Notes under the pieces: generated by a model
Databases searched by the model: none
Told to the model about the DNA's origin: nothing
What the model saw: the letters and a program-made list of their open reading frames with translations, nothing else
Program-made: the position numbers and the translations under genes
Assembly: GCA_038144835.1 (NCBI GenBank)
Contig: JAYQON010000061.1
Coordinates: 1 to 18,493, forward strand
DNA length: 18,493 nt
Source of the DNA: JALHOQ01 sp038144835
GTDB taxonomy: Bacteria > Bdellovibrionota > Bdellovibrionia > Bdellovibrionales > UBA1609
Direction of reading: 5' to 3'
In this document: piece after piece, positions 8,400 to 16,484 of the stretch
How the letters are laid out: each line of letters starts with the position of its first letter
Position numbering within the stretch: the first letter of the stretch is position 1

Positions 8400-8414
8400 A
8401 TATTCAGCGACGCT
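8389..8414. terminator. bidirectional stem-loop between convergent genes
   Basis: AGCGTCGCT (8389-8397) and AGCGACGCT (8406-8414) form a perfect 9-bp stem with an 8-base loop. The arms overlap the stop codons of both convergent genes (TAA at 8397-8399 on plus; 8413-8415 on minus). On the plus strand only a weak AT-rich stretch follows (CAATTTTATT), so it may work as a shared terminator or as a 3'-end stabilising structure. Confidence 0.6.
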
Positions 8415-9639
8415 ATTGGGCAATTTTATTGCAGAGCTGTGCGGATGCACCTAAGCGACGTAAAAATTCTTGTTTGACGCCTTGTTGATGCAGTCGCAGA
8501 GCGTGCTCATTATCAATCCAGCCTTCGATTTTGCATCTGAGTTCTTGTGCGTTTTGAACACAAGTCACAGATTGATTGTCATGGATCATCACTTGTTGGA
8601 ATTCGACGGCCTCTCGATTATTGGCATGAAATGGGCCAACATAAGTCACGAGTCCGGCCCCTAGGGCCTCCATGACTGAATGCACACTACTTTTAAAAGA
8701 ACCTCCAATGACCGCAAAATCTGCCCAAGTGTAAAGTTCGGCTAAAATTCCTACTTGATCGACAATAAGGGTAGTTTTTGAATCCCAATTTTCACCTGTG
8801 GAATAAAGGGCAAAACTTAGGTCAGCACGGGTAAGGCGCTTTTTGAGATGAGTGATATGTTGCGGGGTTGGCTCGTGAGGCACCAAAATCAGCTTTAAAC
8901 GCTTGGCTTTAAGCAATGGGCTTAGCGCCTCGATTACGACACCTTCATCGGCTTCCCAGCCTGAGCCAAGAATGAGCGTGGGTTTCGTCGGTTTTAAATG
9001 CTCCGGTAGAGATTTTGGGTGGGTGAGACGATGATGAACCTGATCATAGCGGGTGTCACCTATGACCTCTGCGACAAATCCAAGGGTCTCAAGTTCTCTG
9101 CGGTCAGTCTCACTGACGCAGTAAATTGCGTCAACAAAGCTCAATCGCCAGCGGGTCAAAATTTTTTGAAAAAAATTTTTTGGTTTTTTCTGGGTGTACG
9201 AAAATACCGTTTTTGGAATACCCAATCGAGCTACCTGCGAAAGTAGTTCAGGCCATAAATCCGTGCGTGCAATCAAGAGCTGGCGGGGGTTCAGGCTCTT
9301 TACAAAAGACCGACAGGGGCCAGGCAGGTCTAAAGGTAGAGGGTGACAGAAGTCCACTAGCTCTGATTTTTTTATAGCTTGCACGTAGGTTGGCGAAAAA
9401 TAAGTGACTGCGATAGGAATTTCAGGTCGACGAGCTTTTAGCTCTCGAATCAGTGCCTTAGCGTATTCAAATTCGCCACTCGCCGCATGAATCCAAATGG
9501 GCCTGTTTTCGAATTTGGGTATTTTGCCTTGGTGAATACGAAGGCTTAGACCGGCCCTAAGTTTACGGCTAAATAGTGAAAGGACAGGCAACAGCATGAT
9601 TGCCGTTGGAGCGATGATCAAACGGTAAAAAAGCATCAT
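8413..9639 (-). CDS. waaA: 3-deoxy-D-manno-octulosonic acid (Kdo) transferase
   Basis: This is a GT30 glycosyltransferase that adds Kdo from CMP-Kdo to the lipid A precursor at the cytoplasmic face of the inner membrane. The 408-aa length is normal (E. coli about 425). An N-terminal hydrophobic anchor (about 5-22) is followed by WIHAASGEFEYA, where E56 corresponds to the catalytic Glu of the usual S-x-GE motif. Next come RTDLWPELL (125-133), the place of the usual ETELWPN, then GDTRYDQV in place of the usual GNxKFD, a GSGWEADE block, LVPHEPTPQH, and the C-terminal IGGSFKSSVHSVMEALGAG where the family has GGS...GGHNPLEP. The motif order is right, but several conserved positions differ, so acceptor or number of Kdo residues added may differ. 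The start overlaps the CDF stop by 4 bp (ATGA), so it is coupled to that gene. It is also called kdtA. Confidence 0.9.
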   Translation of the reverse strand: MMLFYRLIIAPTAIMLLPVLSLFSRKLRAGLSLRIHQGKIPKFENRPIWIHAASGEFEYAKALIRELKARRPEIPIAVTYFSPTYVQAIKKSELVDFCHPLPLDLPGPCRSFVKSLNPRQLLIARTDLWPELLSQVARLGIPKTVFSYTQKKPKNFFQKILTRWRLSFVDAIYCVSETDRRELETLGFVAEVIGDTRYDQVHHRLTHPKSLPEHLKPTKPTLILGSGWEADEGVVIEALSPLLKAKRLKLILVPHEPTPQHITHLKKRLTRADLSFALYSTGENWDSKTTLIVDQVGILAELYTWADFAVIGGSFKSSVHSVMEALGAGLVTYVGPFHANNREAVEFQQVMIHDNQSVTCVQNAQELRCKIEGWIDNEHALRLHQQGVKQEFLRRLGASAQLCNKIAQ

Positions 9640-10571
9640 GAACTTGATCCGGGCTGCTGATGGAAATGATGATGTTCGCAGTCGTCATGACAGTGTTCGG
9701 CTGTGGATTCAACCTCTATCGTGACATGGCAGTCACCCAAAATTTTACTGAATTGGCGCACTTTTTCTTTGAGTTCTTCAGCTTGAGACACATCATTAAG
9801 TACCAAATGTAGTGATAAGATATGGCGCACGCCATCTAGGCTCCAAAAGTGAACATCGTGAGTCTCAACCACTCCTGGCAGGTCTGCAACCTGTCTGCGA
9901 AAGGCTCGCAGTCCATCGGGATTTGGATTGGCTTGTAGAAAAAGACTCACCGTGGACATTAGTCCTCGGATAACGTTGTAGAGGACAAAAAGTGATATGC
10001 CGATCGCGAGAAGGGGGTCAAGCCAGTCCCAATTTAAAGCCCACACAAAAACACTGCCAATCAAAACGGCTCCCCAGCCCAAAACATCTTCAATGAGGTG
10101 CCATTTCAAAACTTGCTCGTTGTGGGTCGTTCCACCCCCCAAGCGCCAAGCTGCAAAGCCGTTCACCGCAATGCCGAACACAGCTAGAGTCATCATTCCC
10201 AGGCCGTTCGGCTCGCGTGGCTCATTGAAGCCGGTAATGGCTTCGACGAGAATATAAACCGCGCCAACAGATATGACTAAACCCGATATAAAAGCCGATA
10301 AGAGGGAGAGACGTCTCAAGCCGTAGCTAAATTGCTCTGTTGGACCCTGGGCGGATTTACGTTGAAGCACGTAGCTTAATCCGAGACTCAAGGCATCGCC
10401 GAAATCATGTAAAGCGTCAGAAATGATGGCCAAACTTTGGGTGTACCAGCCGCCAATAAGTTCGATCAGTGCAAAACCTAAATTCAGCCAGAATGCGAGC
10501 CCAATATTACGCACAGATCCATCGGGCGTTTGATGATGATGGTGATGATGGGGAGTTGAGCCATGAGCCAT
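9636..10571 (-). CDS. CDF-family zinc/heavy-metal cation exporter
   Basis: This 311-aa protein belongs to the cation diffusion facilitator family (ZitB/CzcD-like), which exports Zn2+ and similar metals from the cytoplasm in exchange for protons. Six membrane segments are visible between about residues 23 and 210. The transport site is shown by SDALHDFGD in segment 2 (D52, H55, D56, D59) and H158-x3-D162 in segment 5 (WHLIED). The cytoplasmic C-terminal domain includes LPGVVETHDVHFWSLDG and VTIEVE. Both ends are His-rich: six consecutive His at 8-13 and a Cys/His-rich tail (EHCHDDCEHHHFH), presumably metal-binding. The order of ligands favours zinc, but the metal is not proven. It lies 11 bp after a secreted protein and overlaps waaA by 4 bp, so all three probably share a transcript. 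The Shine-Dalgarno is weak. Confidence 0.92.
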   Translation of the reverse strand: MAHGSTPHHHHHHQTPDGSVRNIGLAFWLNLGFALIELIGGWYTQSLAIISDALHDFGDALSLGLSYVLQRKSAQGPTEQFSYGLRRLSLLSAFISGLVISVGAVYILVEAITGFNEPREPNGLGMMTLAVFGIAVNGFAAWRLGGGTTHNEQVLKWHLIEDVLGWGAVLIGSVFVWALNWDWLDPLLAIGISLFVLYNVIRGLMSTVSLFLQANPNPDGLRAFRRQVADLPGVVETHDVHFWSLDGVRHILSLHLVLNDVSQAEELKEKVRQFSKILGDCHVTIEVESTAEHCHDDCEHHHFHQQPGSSS

Positions 10572-10582
10572 GCCCTATTATG

Positions 10583-11935
10583 CTATGGCATTAGACTCTT
10601 GTCTAGGCGACGTGAGTCCCACGGCGACTGGTTGAACAAATATAAATCCCGAAACGGCTTATAAGGTAGACTTTCGATTCTTAAAATAGAGAAGAGATTC
10701 GGGGGGACGGCTATAGGGATACGAACAGCTAGGTGGGGAAGTCCTAGCCATTGGCGAAACTGCTTTGAAAATATGTTTTGTGTTCCTCCAGCCAGTTTCC
10801 ATTCGTATTGCAAATCCCTTAGGCCGCCTTGAGGGTCTTCAATGTGACGCCAGACAATAAAATGAATAAAGGCTCTGCGTAGTAAATCGGTAGCATCCTG
10901 AACGCTAAAGACATAGTTGTGCAAGCTTTCGCGCAAGGGAGCCATCGAGCGAAAAAGGTTACCTTTTGGAAAAACATCTTCAATTCGCGCGGGGTCTAGA
11001 TATTGAGAAAATTTTTGAAAAGTGTTTATCGCAAGAGGAAGAGAATAACGGTTGATGCGCATCAGCTCTTCAGTTTTTTCCGGGTCCCACATTCTAAAGA
11101 ATTGGATGAGCTCGATTGCATTGGCGAATACGGGTGCGACAAATCCATTCTGAGCGGCAAATTGTGGATCAAGTCGCAGGGCGGTTTGGGTGCTGCGACC
11201 ATTCAGGTTGAACATAGATTGATCGATGTGGACTGCTGAGAGGTTGAAAGCAACACTCGCGGATCCGTCGACCAAGTGTGAGTAAAAGTCAGATTTAAAA
11301 TTCAAGTTCAAATGTTGCAAATCGCGATCAGAGGCCAGGGTTGGGTAGTGGCCTACCGTATTTTTGTCGTCATGAGGCCTGACGAATGTAAAGTTTAGTT
11401 CAGCGGCTAGAGCATAGGCCTCGGAGAGTACCTCAGGGTTATGTTTTAAGTGCGTGGCCACGGGGTAGATTTCTTCTAGTCTAGCCATGACACGCTCAAG
11501 ATTGTGTGCGCTCAGGCGTGTGACCAAGGTGTTGCCATCGAGTCTATGCAGTTTGTTTGTTTGAGGGGGAGAAAGCCGGCTCAACTCGAATCCGAGAGCG
11601 AAATCACGCTGGCTTTCAGATGTATTTTTTAATGTATCCCACCAATGCAGAGTAAAGCGCGCAGCGAGATTGAGTTTGACAGACGGAGTTGCAGTTTGCC
11701 AGTTCACCTTTTCTTGCTCGATGAGGTGAGCAAAATCAGGCTGCCGTAAGAGTCTGTCTGCAAAAGTTTCTTCTTGCCCCATTTGCTGGATCCATAGACG
11801 TGCCGTCGCCATGCGCGATTGGTCATAAATCGGTATGTTTAGGGTGCGTGTCAATAGCTGCAAGCAGGTAGGCGTTGCAGCCGCCGAGTCGAGGGTTATC
11901 AGAGTAACTATTGAGATCAGAAAATTTTTGAGCAT
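10583..11935 (-). CDS. exported protein of unknown function
   Basis: I do not recognise this 450-aa protein. It has a Sec signal peptide (K3, hydrophobic core ISIVTLITL, cleavage probably after the AAA near residue 20), so it should be periplasmic or secreted. The mature part is mainly helical and polar with many aromatic residues; segments such as TLHWWDTLKN, FVRPHDDKNTVGH and FIHFIVWRHIED contain His, Asp and Trp that could be functional, but no known active-site pattern is apparent. The HPHD-type run R-P-H-D-D and a later SVAFNLSAVHID block are the most distinctive parts. The ATG is preceded by AAGG at a suitable distance. It is the first gene of the minus-strand unit ending in waaA, with 11 bp to the CDF gene. 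That placement suggests an envelope role without proving one. Confidence 0.75.
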   Translation of the reverse strand: MLKNFLISIVTLITLDSAAATPTCLQLLTRTLNIPIYDQSRMATARLWIQQMGQEETFADRLLRQPDFAHLIEQEKVNWQTATPSVKLNLAARFTLHWWDTLKNTSESQRDFALGFELSRLSPPQTNKLHRLDGNTLVTRLSAHNLERVMARLEEIYPVATHLKHNPEVLSEAYALAAELNFTFVRPHDDKNTVGHYPTLASDRDLQHLNLNFKSDFYSHLVDGSASVAFNLSAVHIDQSMFNLNGRSTQTALRLDPQFAAQNGFVAPVFANAIELIQFFRMWDPEKTEELMRINRYSLPLAINTFQKFSQYLDPARIEDVFPKGNLFRSMAPLRESLHNYVFSVQDATDLLRRAFIHFIVWRHIEDPQGGLRDLQYEWKLAGGTQNIFSKQFRQWLGLPHLAVRIPIAVPPNLFSILRIESLPYKPFRDLYLFNQSPWDSRRLDKSLMP

Positions 11936-12055
11936 TCGGCCTTATGCCAAAATGAAGGCTTCATCGCAAACAATTACAACCAGGGTATGGGGTTTCGTTT
12001 GTATTGATTGTGGCTGCTATAAGTATGGGTTTAAATTTGCTGAATAAATTTCCAT

Positions 12056-12067
12056 ATTATCGATAAT
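12056..12067. promoter_or_regulatory. 12-bp perfect palindrome in intergenic region
   Basis: ATTATCGATAAT reads the same on both strands and lies in the 183-bp gap between two minus-strand genes, about 120 bases upstream of the secreted-protein start at 11935. It could be an operator for a dimeric regulator. Its ten-base core TATCGATAAT recurs at 15179-15188 upstream of the HAD phosphatase. The function is unproven and AT-rich chance occurrence is possible. Confidence 0.25.
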
Positions 12068-12118
12068 GCCGGAGGGGCAGATTACACGGGTGACATCTTG
12101 GGCATAACTTGCAGGTAG

Positions 12119-14392
12119 CTAATTAGTAATTTGGATACGAAGTTCCTTGGCGGCGATTCTGTCGATTGCGTAAAGTCTCTCGACTGTCGAGGCAGTGCGA
12201 CCAACAGCAATCTCGCTGGGGGCCGTGGAACATTCCACCGTAAAGGTCTTTTTAAATGGAGCCACTAGCGAGTTGTTTGCACGTAATAGCAGATGAGTTG
12301 GATCGGAAGAGTTCTCTCGTTGATAACCAATTGCCGAGGCCAGCTGTTGGCGAATAGTCTTTGATCCACAGACCACTTCAACGTAAGGCTCAACCCATGC
12401 CTGCGTCCAGGTAGGCGCAATCCAAGGTGAAATTTGAGAAATGGCCGCACCAACAATATGTACTCTGAGCTCGTAAAGATTTTTCTGTGGAAGGCGCACC
12501 AAATGCACCAACGCCCCCGTGGAGCAGTAGTTGTGATGTTTTGGGCATTCATTCCATTTAAAGATGTAACCCTCCTTGGCTGTCCTGCTCGTGGCTTCGT
12601 TGGCAGGGAGTTGATCAAGAACCCGCTGTTCTTGGGATGGAATGTATCCTTGTCCGAGATTATGAAAATGCTTTGGTATGTGTTTTTCGTTGTGCACGTG
12701 ATAGCCGACAACCAGTGGTTTTATAGATTTCGGTGGATCAAGAACAATGTGTCCTGAGTCAAGGGCCGCTCGTAAGTCAGAAGGTAGCTTTTGATTTTTG
12801 ATCCAAGCGAGTAGGTTGAATTGATCCGCATGGGTTGAATCTGGTCCGGCCATGGCTACAAAAAAACCATCTGGTACTGGAAGTATGCGATGGATTCTTT
12901 GAATTCTCTGCTGAGCCAGTGCATAAGCAGGTGAGGGATCTTGTTCGAGGTGGTGATTGAGATAAAAGATTCTTTCTTTGGCTTCGGCAATGTTCCAGCC
13001 AGTGTTTTTATAAATGAGACTAGAGACCTTAAGCGAGTTTTTCAGGCGAGGAAGTATCGATGGATTGCTATAATAAAATCCTGCTTTCGACATGCCTACT
13101 TGTAAGATTATAGCGGCGAGCGCTATAAAAAACGTGAGACGTCTGGTTTCGTTGGTCTTTCCTGGTTGAATCAGAAGTAGAGATATAATTCCAACGAGAC
13201 TCAGGCTTACTAAGAGATGAAATAAGAGTCTTGAATTTTCATCCCGTGACAAGAAATGCAAAAGTCCTAAAAGATGAAACAAAATCAGTACTGTGCAATA
13301 AAGGGAAAAACGATTGGATTGTTTTTGGTCCATCATAATTTGATCTAATCTAAGAGCTGAGTAAAAAGTGAGAGGGACAAAGAAAGGAATTGAGTAACGA
13401 ATGCCAATATCGGCAAAAAACCAATAAGCAAATGGCAAGAATCCAAAGACAATACATACCAATAGAACTTTTTCGATATTTGAGTAGGGTGCTTTCTGAC
13501 GGATCAAAAGAGCAGCCCACAGTGGCAAAGGCACGGTTCCTAAGGTACGCAGAGAAATATCTTGAGCAAGAGTCGTCAGATTTAACTGTTTTATGTCATT
13601 CATTAAGTGAATGAGGCTAGGGAGAGCGTTTTGTCCCGTGCCGGAGTAAAAGCTCGCTTGTCCAAACTCGAAGCCTAAGTGACGGCTGAGGTTCCAAGTG
13701 ATGTAGGGGATAGAGGGTAGCAAAAAGGTAACTAGCCCCCATATCAAAGTTTTATTATCATGACGCTTTAGTTTAAGTTGTGGAGACAAAATTTCTAAGG
13801 CCACAGCGGCCATAGCCATGAAGATCATTGAGAAATGCAGTTGCAGAGAAAGTCCCAGTACAAAGCCGGTGCCAATAAAGCTGCGCTGTCTTATGCGTGA
13901 GTCTGTTGAAGTGTGTGAAAGGCAAAGGCAGATAATCCCAATGACCGCAAAGATCAAAACGTAACTTACATTAAGAAAAATTTGTAAATAACGCAATGTT
14001 GCCGGTGAAAGGATGAATAAGGCTATTAACAGCAGGGTGGCCGGCAAAAAGTTGAGATAAATTCTAAAATAGTAAGCTCCAATAGCCGCTGAAGCAAATG
14101 CGAGCGTTAACATCAAAACCCAGGCACTTTCCCAGGTCGGCATTATGAATTGTGCGCTAGCCAGAAGGAAGTAATAAAGCGGACCGGGAAGATTTCCACC
14201 TCCAGTCATTTCAGGTCCGAAAAAAATAAGCTGACCTTTTAAAAGTTCACTTGCCCGATAAAGGTCACGAGTTTGAAAAACATAAAAGCGGAGAGAGTCA
14301 AAAAGCCACGGCAGGTCGAGAGCCGTAAATAGGAAAATGATAAACAGCACTGCTGAGATCGTGTTAAACAGAGATGTCTTTTTTAGTTTCAT
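12119..14392 (-). CDS. GT-C-like multi-pass membrane protein
   Basis: This 757-aa protein has about eleven or twelve hydrophobic segments between residue 10 and about 430, then a soluble, strand-rich C-terminal part of some 300 residues facing the periplasm by inference. The first large loop contains an Arg-Asp pair (R42-D43 in QTRDLYRASELLKG) and TGGGNLPGPLYYF (63-75). An acidic residue in that loop and a P-x-x-Y motif are typical of polyprenyl-phosphate-sugar-dependent GT-C enzymes such as ArnT/PMT relatives. A second loop has GLSLQLHFSM, again common in such proteins. The likely role is transfer of a sugar from undecaprenyl phosphate to an envelope glycan or protein; donor and acceptor are unknown. 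No clear Shine-Dalgarno precedes the ATG, and the gene follows the GNAT gene by 20 bp, which suggests co-transcription. Confidence 0.65.
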   Translation of the reverse strand: MKLKKTSLFNTISAVLFIIFLFTALDLPWLFDSLRFYVFQTRDLYRASELLKGQLIFFGPEMTGGGNLPGPLYYFLLASAQFIMPTWESAWVLMLTLAFASAAIGAYYFRIYLNFLPATLLLIALFILSPATLRYLQIFLNVSYVLIFAVIGIICLCLSHTSTDSRIRQRSFIGTGFVLGLSLQLHFSMIFMAMAAVALEILSPQLKLKRHDNKTLIWGLVTFLLPSIPYITWNLSRHLGFEFGQASFYSGTGQNALPSLIHLMNDIKQLNLTTLAQDISLRTLGTVPLPLWAALLIRQKAPYSNIEKVLLVCIVFGFLPFAYWFFADIGIRYSIPFFVPLTFYSALRLDQIMMDQKQSNRFSLYCTVLILFHLLGLLHFLSRDENSRLLFHLLVSLSLVGIISLLLIQPGKTNETRRLTFFIALAAIILQVGMSKAGFYYSNPSILPRLKNSLKVSSLIYKNTGWNIAEAKERIFYLNHHLEQDPSPAYALAQQRIQRIHRILPVPDGFFVAMAGPDSTHADQFNLLAWIKNQKLPSDLRAALDSGHIVLDPPKSIKPLVVGYHVHNEKHIPKHFHNLGQGYIPSQEQRVLDQLPANEATSRTAKEGYIFKWNECPKHHNYCSTGALVHLVRLPQKNLYELRVHIVGAAISQISPWIAPTWTQAWVEPYVEVVCGSKTIRQQLASAIGYQRENSSDPTHLLLRANNSLVAPFKKTFTVECSTAPSEIAVGRTASTVERLYAIDRIAAKELRIQITN

Positions 14393-14412
14393 ATATATGT
14401 TTTGAGTCTGAT

Positions 14413-15051
14413 TTATTCTTCTTGAGTCGTCATCTGATTTAGAATTTCGCAGTGTTCTAGATCATTTTCGGTATAAGGTTTCAGCGGAAGGAGGTACCCC
14501 TTAATCGTGGCACCCATCCAGAGCTTGTCACCTCGGGTGTCATGCTTAAAGCCAAATTGTCCAAAGACTCTAGCGACTGCATCAGCGTCCTCTTGGATAT
14601 GCAGGCAGATACCCTCGGCTCTCCACTTTTGGGCTTGATGAATGGCATCAATTAGCAATTTTTCTAAGATTGCCTGTGATTGAAACTTCCGTTCAATGGC
14701 AACGCAGTGTAATGTGCAGATATTGTCAGTCCAGCTTTCATCTTGAGCGCTTTTTTGAGCGCTGAGAGAATATGTGCCGATGATTTGAAAGCCTAGTTCG
14801 AGAATACGAACCCGGCCATTTCTTCTGCGGCTTTGAATGTCACGAAGTTCGATTTCGCGCTTAGTCGATGTGAGTAAGTAAGAAAGGCTTTCCTGCTGCG
14901 TTTGTCTGAATGTTCGTACGAGCATATCGCCCAGAGCTAAATCATCGCTCTGATAAGCAGTGCGAATTTTTGCAAAATTGATTAGATCTGGTTCCGCCGA
15001 ATTTTTTATCCATGGATCGGTCATTGATTTTTGCGCTTTATTTTTTTGCAT
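14413..15051 (-). CDS. GNAT-fold N-acetyltransferase-like protein
   Basis: This 212-aa cytoplasmic protein looks like a GNAT acetyltransferase. Around residues 80-125 it has a strand with IIGTYSLS, a strand LHCVAIERKF, and then FQSQAILEKLLIDAIHQAQKW, which occupies the place of the acetyl-CoA loop and helix (usually R/Q-x-x-G-x-G/A) but has Ser/Ala instead of Gly. The later FGQFGFKHDTRGDKLWMG matches the common 'YxxxGF' C-terminal region. The weak CoA loop means activity is uncertain. Start choice is also uncertain: the ATG at 15051 has no good Shine-Dalgarno, and an in-frame Met at 15024 would give 203 aa. It is followed by the GT-C-like gene after 20 bp. The substrate is unknown. Confidence 0.65.
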   Translation of the reverse strand: MQKNKAQKSMTDPWIKNSAEPDLINFAKIRTAYQSDDLALGDMLVRTFRQTQQESLSYLLTSTKREIELRDIQSRRRNGRVRILELGFQIIGTYSLSAQKSAQDESWTDNICTLHCVAIERKFQSQAILEKLLIDAIHQAQKWRAEGICLHIQEDADAVARVFGQFGFKHDTRGDKLWMGATIKGYLLPLKPYTENDLEHCEILNQMTTQEE

Positions 15052-15178
15052 TTCTAAAAATAATGCCGAATTCGTATGATTCAGTTTGTTAAGGTTTCAC
15101 CATATTTGTGTTTAATAATTGTCAGAAAATACTGCGATGAAATGTGCAAGAATGTCCTTTAAAATCTATAAAAACTTG

Positions 15179-15188
15179 TATCGATAAT
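15179..15188. promoter_or_regulatory. TATCGATAAT motif upstream of exported hydrolases
   Basis: This ten-base string is identical to the core of the 12-bp palindrome at 12056-12067. It lies 93 bases upstream of the HAD gene start. It may be an operator or a -10-like element, and the recurrence may be chance. Confidence 0.2.
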
Positions 15189-15268
15189 TTCCAAACCAAA
15201 TCCAAACAAGACAAAAATTATTAAATCCATTAAGGACTTGTGTCTTAGGGGATCGCTCTTAAGCCATG

Positions 15269-15275
15269 AGGGGAG
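15269..15275 (+). promoter_or_regulatory. ribosome binding site of the HAD gene
   Basis: AGGGGAG lies six bases upstream of the ATG at 15282, a strong Shine-Dalgarno that fixes this start and gives a complete signal peptide. Confidence 0.7.
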
Positions 15276-15281
15276 TTTCGT

Positions 15282-16484
15282 ATGTTTTACGTTAAAAGAC
15301 TAATAGGATTGGCTGTTCTCATTATCATAGGAATATTACCTCTGGAGGGGAATGCAAAAATCGTAGGCCTTTTCGACTTTGATGGCACCATTGTTAATGA
15401 TCGTGGGCTTGGGGCGACTTGGATTACTCCCTGGATACTCAAAAAGGTGGAAACGCTTCATACAACGTTTCAACAAAGCTCTGACGATTCGATCACTATC
15501 GCTTTATCAAAACCTGAGCATATCGCATACTATAATGATCGCAATAAAGTGAATTTGTCAGAGACCTTTCCCGTCAATGTCAAACTTCGTCTGCCGCATC
15601 AGATTCATATTTCATTCTCTGAGTTTCATCGGTTTCAAACTTTATGGGCAAAGGCTGAGGCGAGTATTGGCAGTGTAGTCCCAGTTCTTTTAGATTTCGA
15701 CCCCATTTTTCCTGATCGTGAGCGTTTAATTGTTCCGGGCTATTATCGCATTTTTGATCTGACGTTCAAATACTATCGAGAGAGTACCGAATCGAGATCC
15801 GGTAACTATTTAGTTCATGATCTACGCAGGGCTTTGGAGCGCACAACATATTACTCGGCTACCCATACGTGGAGAGGCATTGCTTACCCATTACTTCAAA
15901 GCTTGATGTCGCATCCTGATTCTTCAAAAAATGTACACATATTTACATCGCGAGGACAGTCGGCGCAGGAGTATCGAGCTTTTTGGCGGCAGTTGATCTC
16001 TGCTGGAGAAATTCCTGCACACCAAAGTCGAAATACACAATGGCCTAAATTGCATGCTCTCGGAAGGCCCGAATCACGGATATACGGTAGAACTTTGACT
16101 GAAAAGAAAGTTGAAGTGGTAAGAGGAGTGTTGAATTCCCTTTATGCTTCGCCGTCAAAAAAACATTTGGAGCCTGATGGTAAAGGCGGTTTGTATCTGA
16201 CACACACACTATTGGTTGCCGAGGATGATCCTCATTATTTAGAAGAAATTGCAAATTACTTGAAACAAATGAGCGGCGGCTATTTTGCGAACAAGGTCAA
16301 GGTGGTTCTTCTCAATACTGGTTCAGATGAGGAAGTGGCCGCCGCTCGCTTTCCTTATCGTTGGACGGTTTTTCTTCCAGGGCGAAAAGCTCGGCCTGCT
16401 TCGGATGAGGAGATCATGAACTGGTTGGATCCTCGCTGGGTAAAACGTACCCTAGATGAGGGTTGTGAGGAGTCCCTGAAATGA
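15282..16484 (+). CDS. exported HAD-superfamily phosphatase
   Basis: This 400-aa protein has a Sec signal peptide (K5-R6, a long Ile/Leu core, cleavage likely after GNA at residue 25), so it acts outside the cytoplasm. HAD motif I comes directly after: D32-F-D34-G-T, with D32 the nucleophile and D34 the acid/base. Motif II is the T222 of HIFTSRG, a Lys for motif III is probably in TEKKVEVVR (about 270), and motif IV is the acidic pair D315-D316 of VAEDDPHY. An insert of about 180 residues between motifs I and II would form a large cap. Phosphomonoester hydrolysis, for example of nucleotides, is the likely reaction; the substrate is not shown. Its stop overlaps the start of the metallophosphoesterase gene (ATGA), so the two are made together. 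No close family such as acid phosphatase AphA is recognised, and the protein is longer than those. Confidence 0.8.
   Translation: MFYVKRLIGLAVLIIIGILPLEGNAKIVGLFDFDGTIVNDRGLGATWITPWILKKVETLHTTFQQSSDDSITIALSKPEHIAYYNDRNKVNLSETFPVNVKLRLPHQIHISFSEFHRFQTLWAKAEASIGSVVPVLLDFDPIFPDRERLIVPGYYRIFDLTFKYYRESTESRSGNYLVHDLRRALERTTYYSATHTWRGIAYPLLQSLMSHPDSSKNVHIFTSRGQSAQEYRAFWRQLISAGEIPAHQSRNTQWPKLHALGRPESRIYGRTLTEKKVEVVRGVLNSLYASPSKKHLEPDGKGGLYLTHTLLVAEDDPHYLEEIANYLKQMSGGYFANKVKVVLLNTGSDEEVAAARFPYRWTVFLPGRKARPASDEEIMNWLDPRWVKRTLDEGCEESLK
16467..16472 (+). promoter_or_regulatory. ribosome binding site of the metallophosphoesterase gene
   Basis: GAGGAG lies inside the end of the HAD gene, eight bases before the ATG at 16481. 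It supports this start and a coupled translation through the ATGA overlap. Confidence 0.65.

Larger units (their letters stand above)
15052..15281. other. 230-bp divergent intergenic region
   Basis: This AT-rich spacer lies between the minus-strand GNAT gene and the plus-strand HAD phosphatase and must hold the promoter of the exported hydrolase pair. TATAAA occurs at 15167-15172 and TATCGATAAT at 15179-15188, but no well-spaced -35 box fits either, so I name no promoter. No hairpin or small gene is evident. Confidence 0.5.

Noticed and set aside
9158..9187. Runs of A and T in waaA (TTTTTTGAAAAAAATTTTTTGGTTTTTT), considered as a phase-variation tract or frameshift site
   Set aside because: The reading frame is intact through the runs, which simply encode a Lys/Phe-rich stretch, and no alternative frame continues usefully.
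10532..10550. His6 codons in the CDF gene, considered as vector tag contamination
   Set aside because: The codons are within a natural His-rich CDF N-terminus, the tail is also His-rich, and the flanking genes are in normal operon order.
11835..12047. 70-codon plus-strand open frame over the intergenic gap at 11936-12118
   Set aside because: More than a third overlaps the start of the secreted-protein gene on the other strand, it has no Shine-Dalgarno, and the peptide has no recognisable features.
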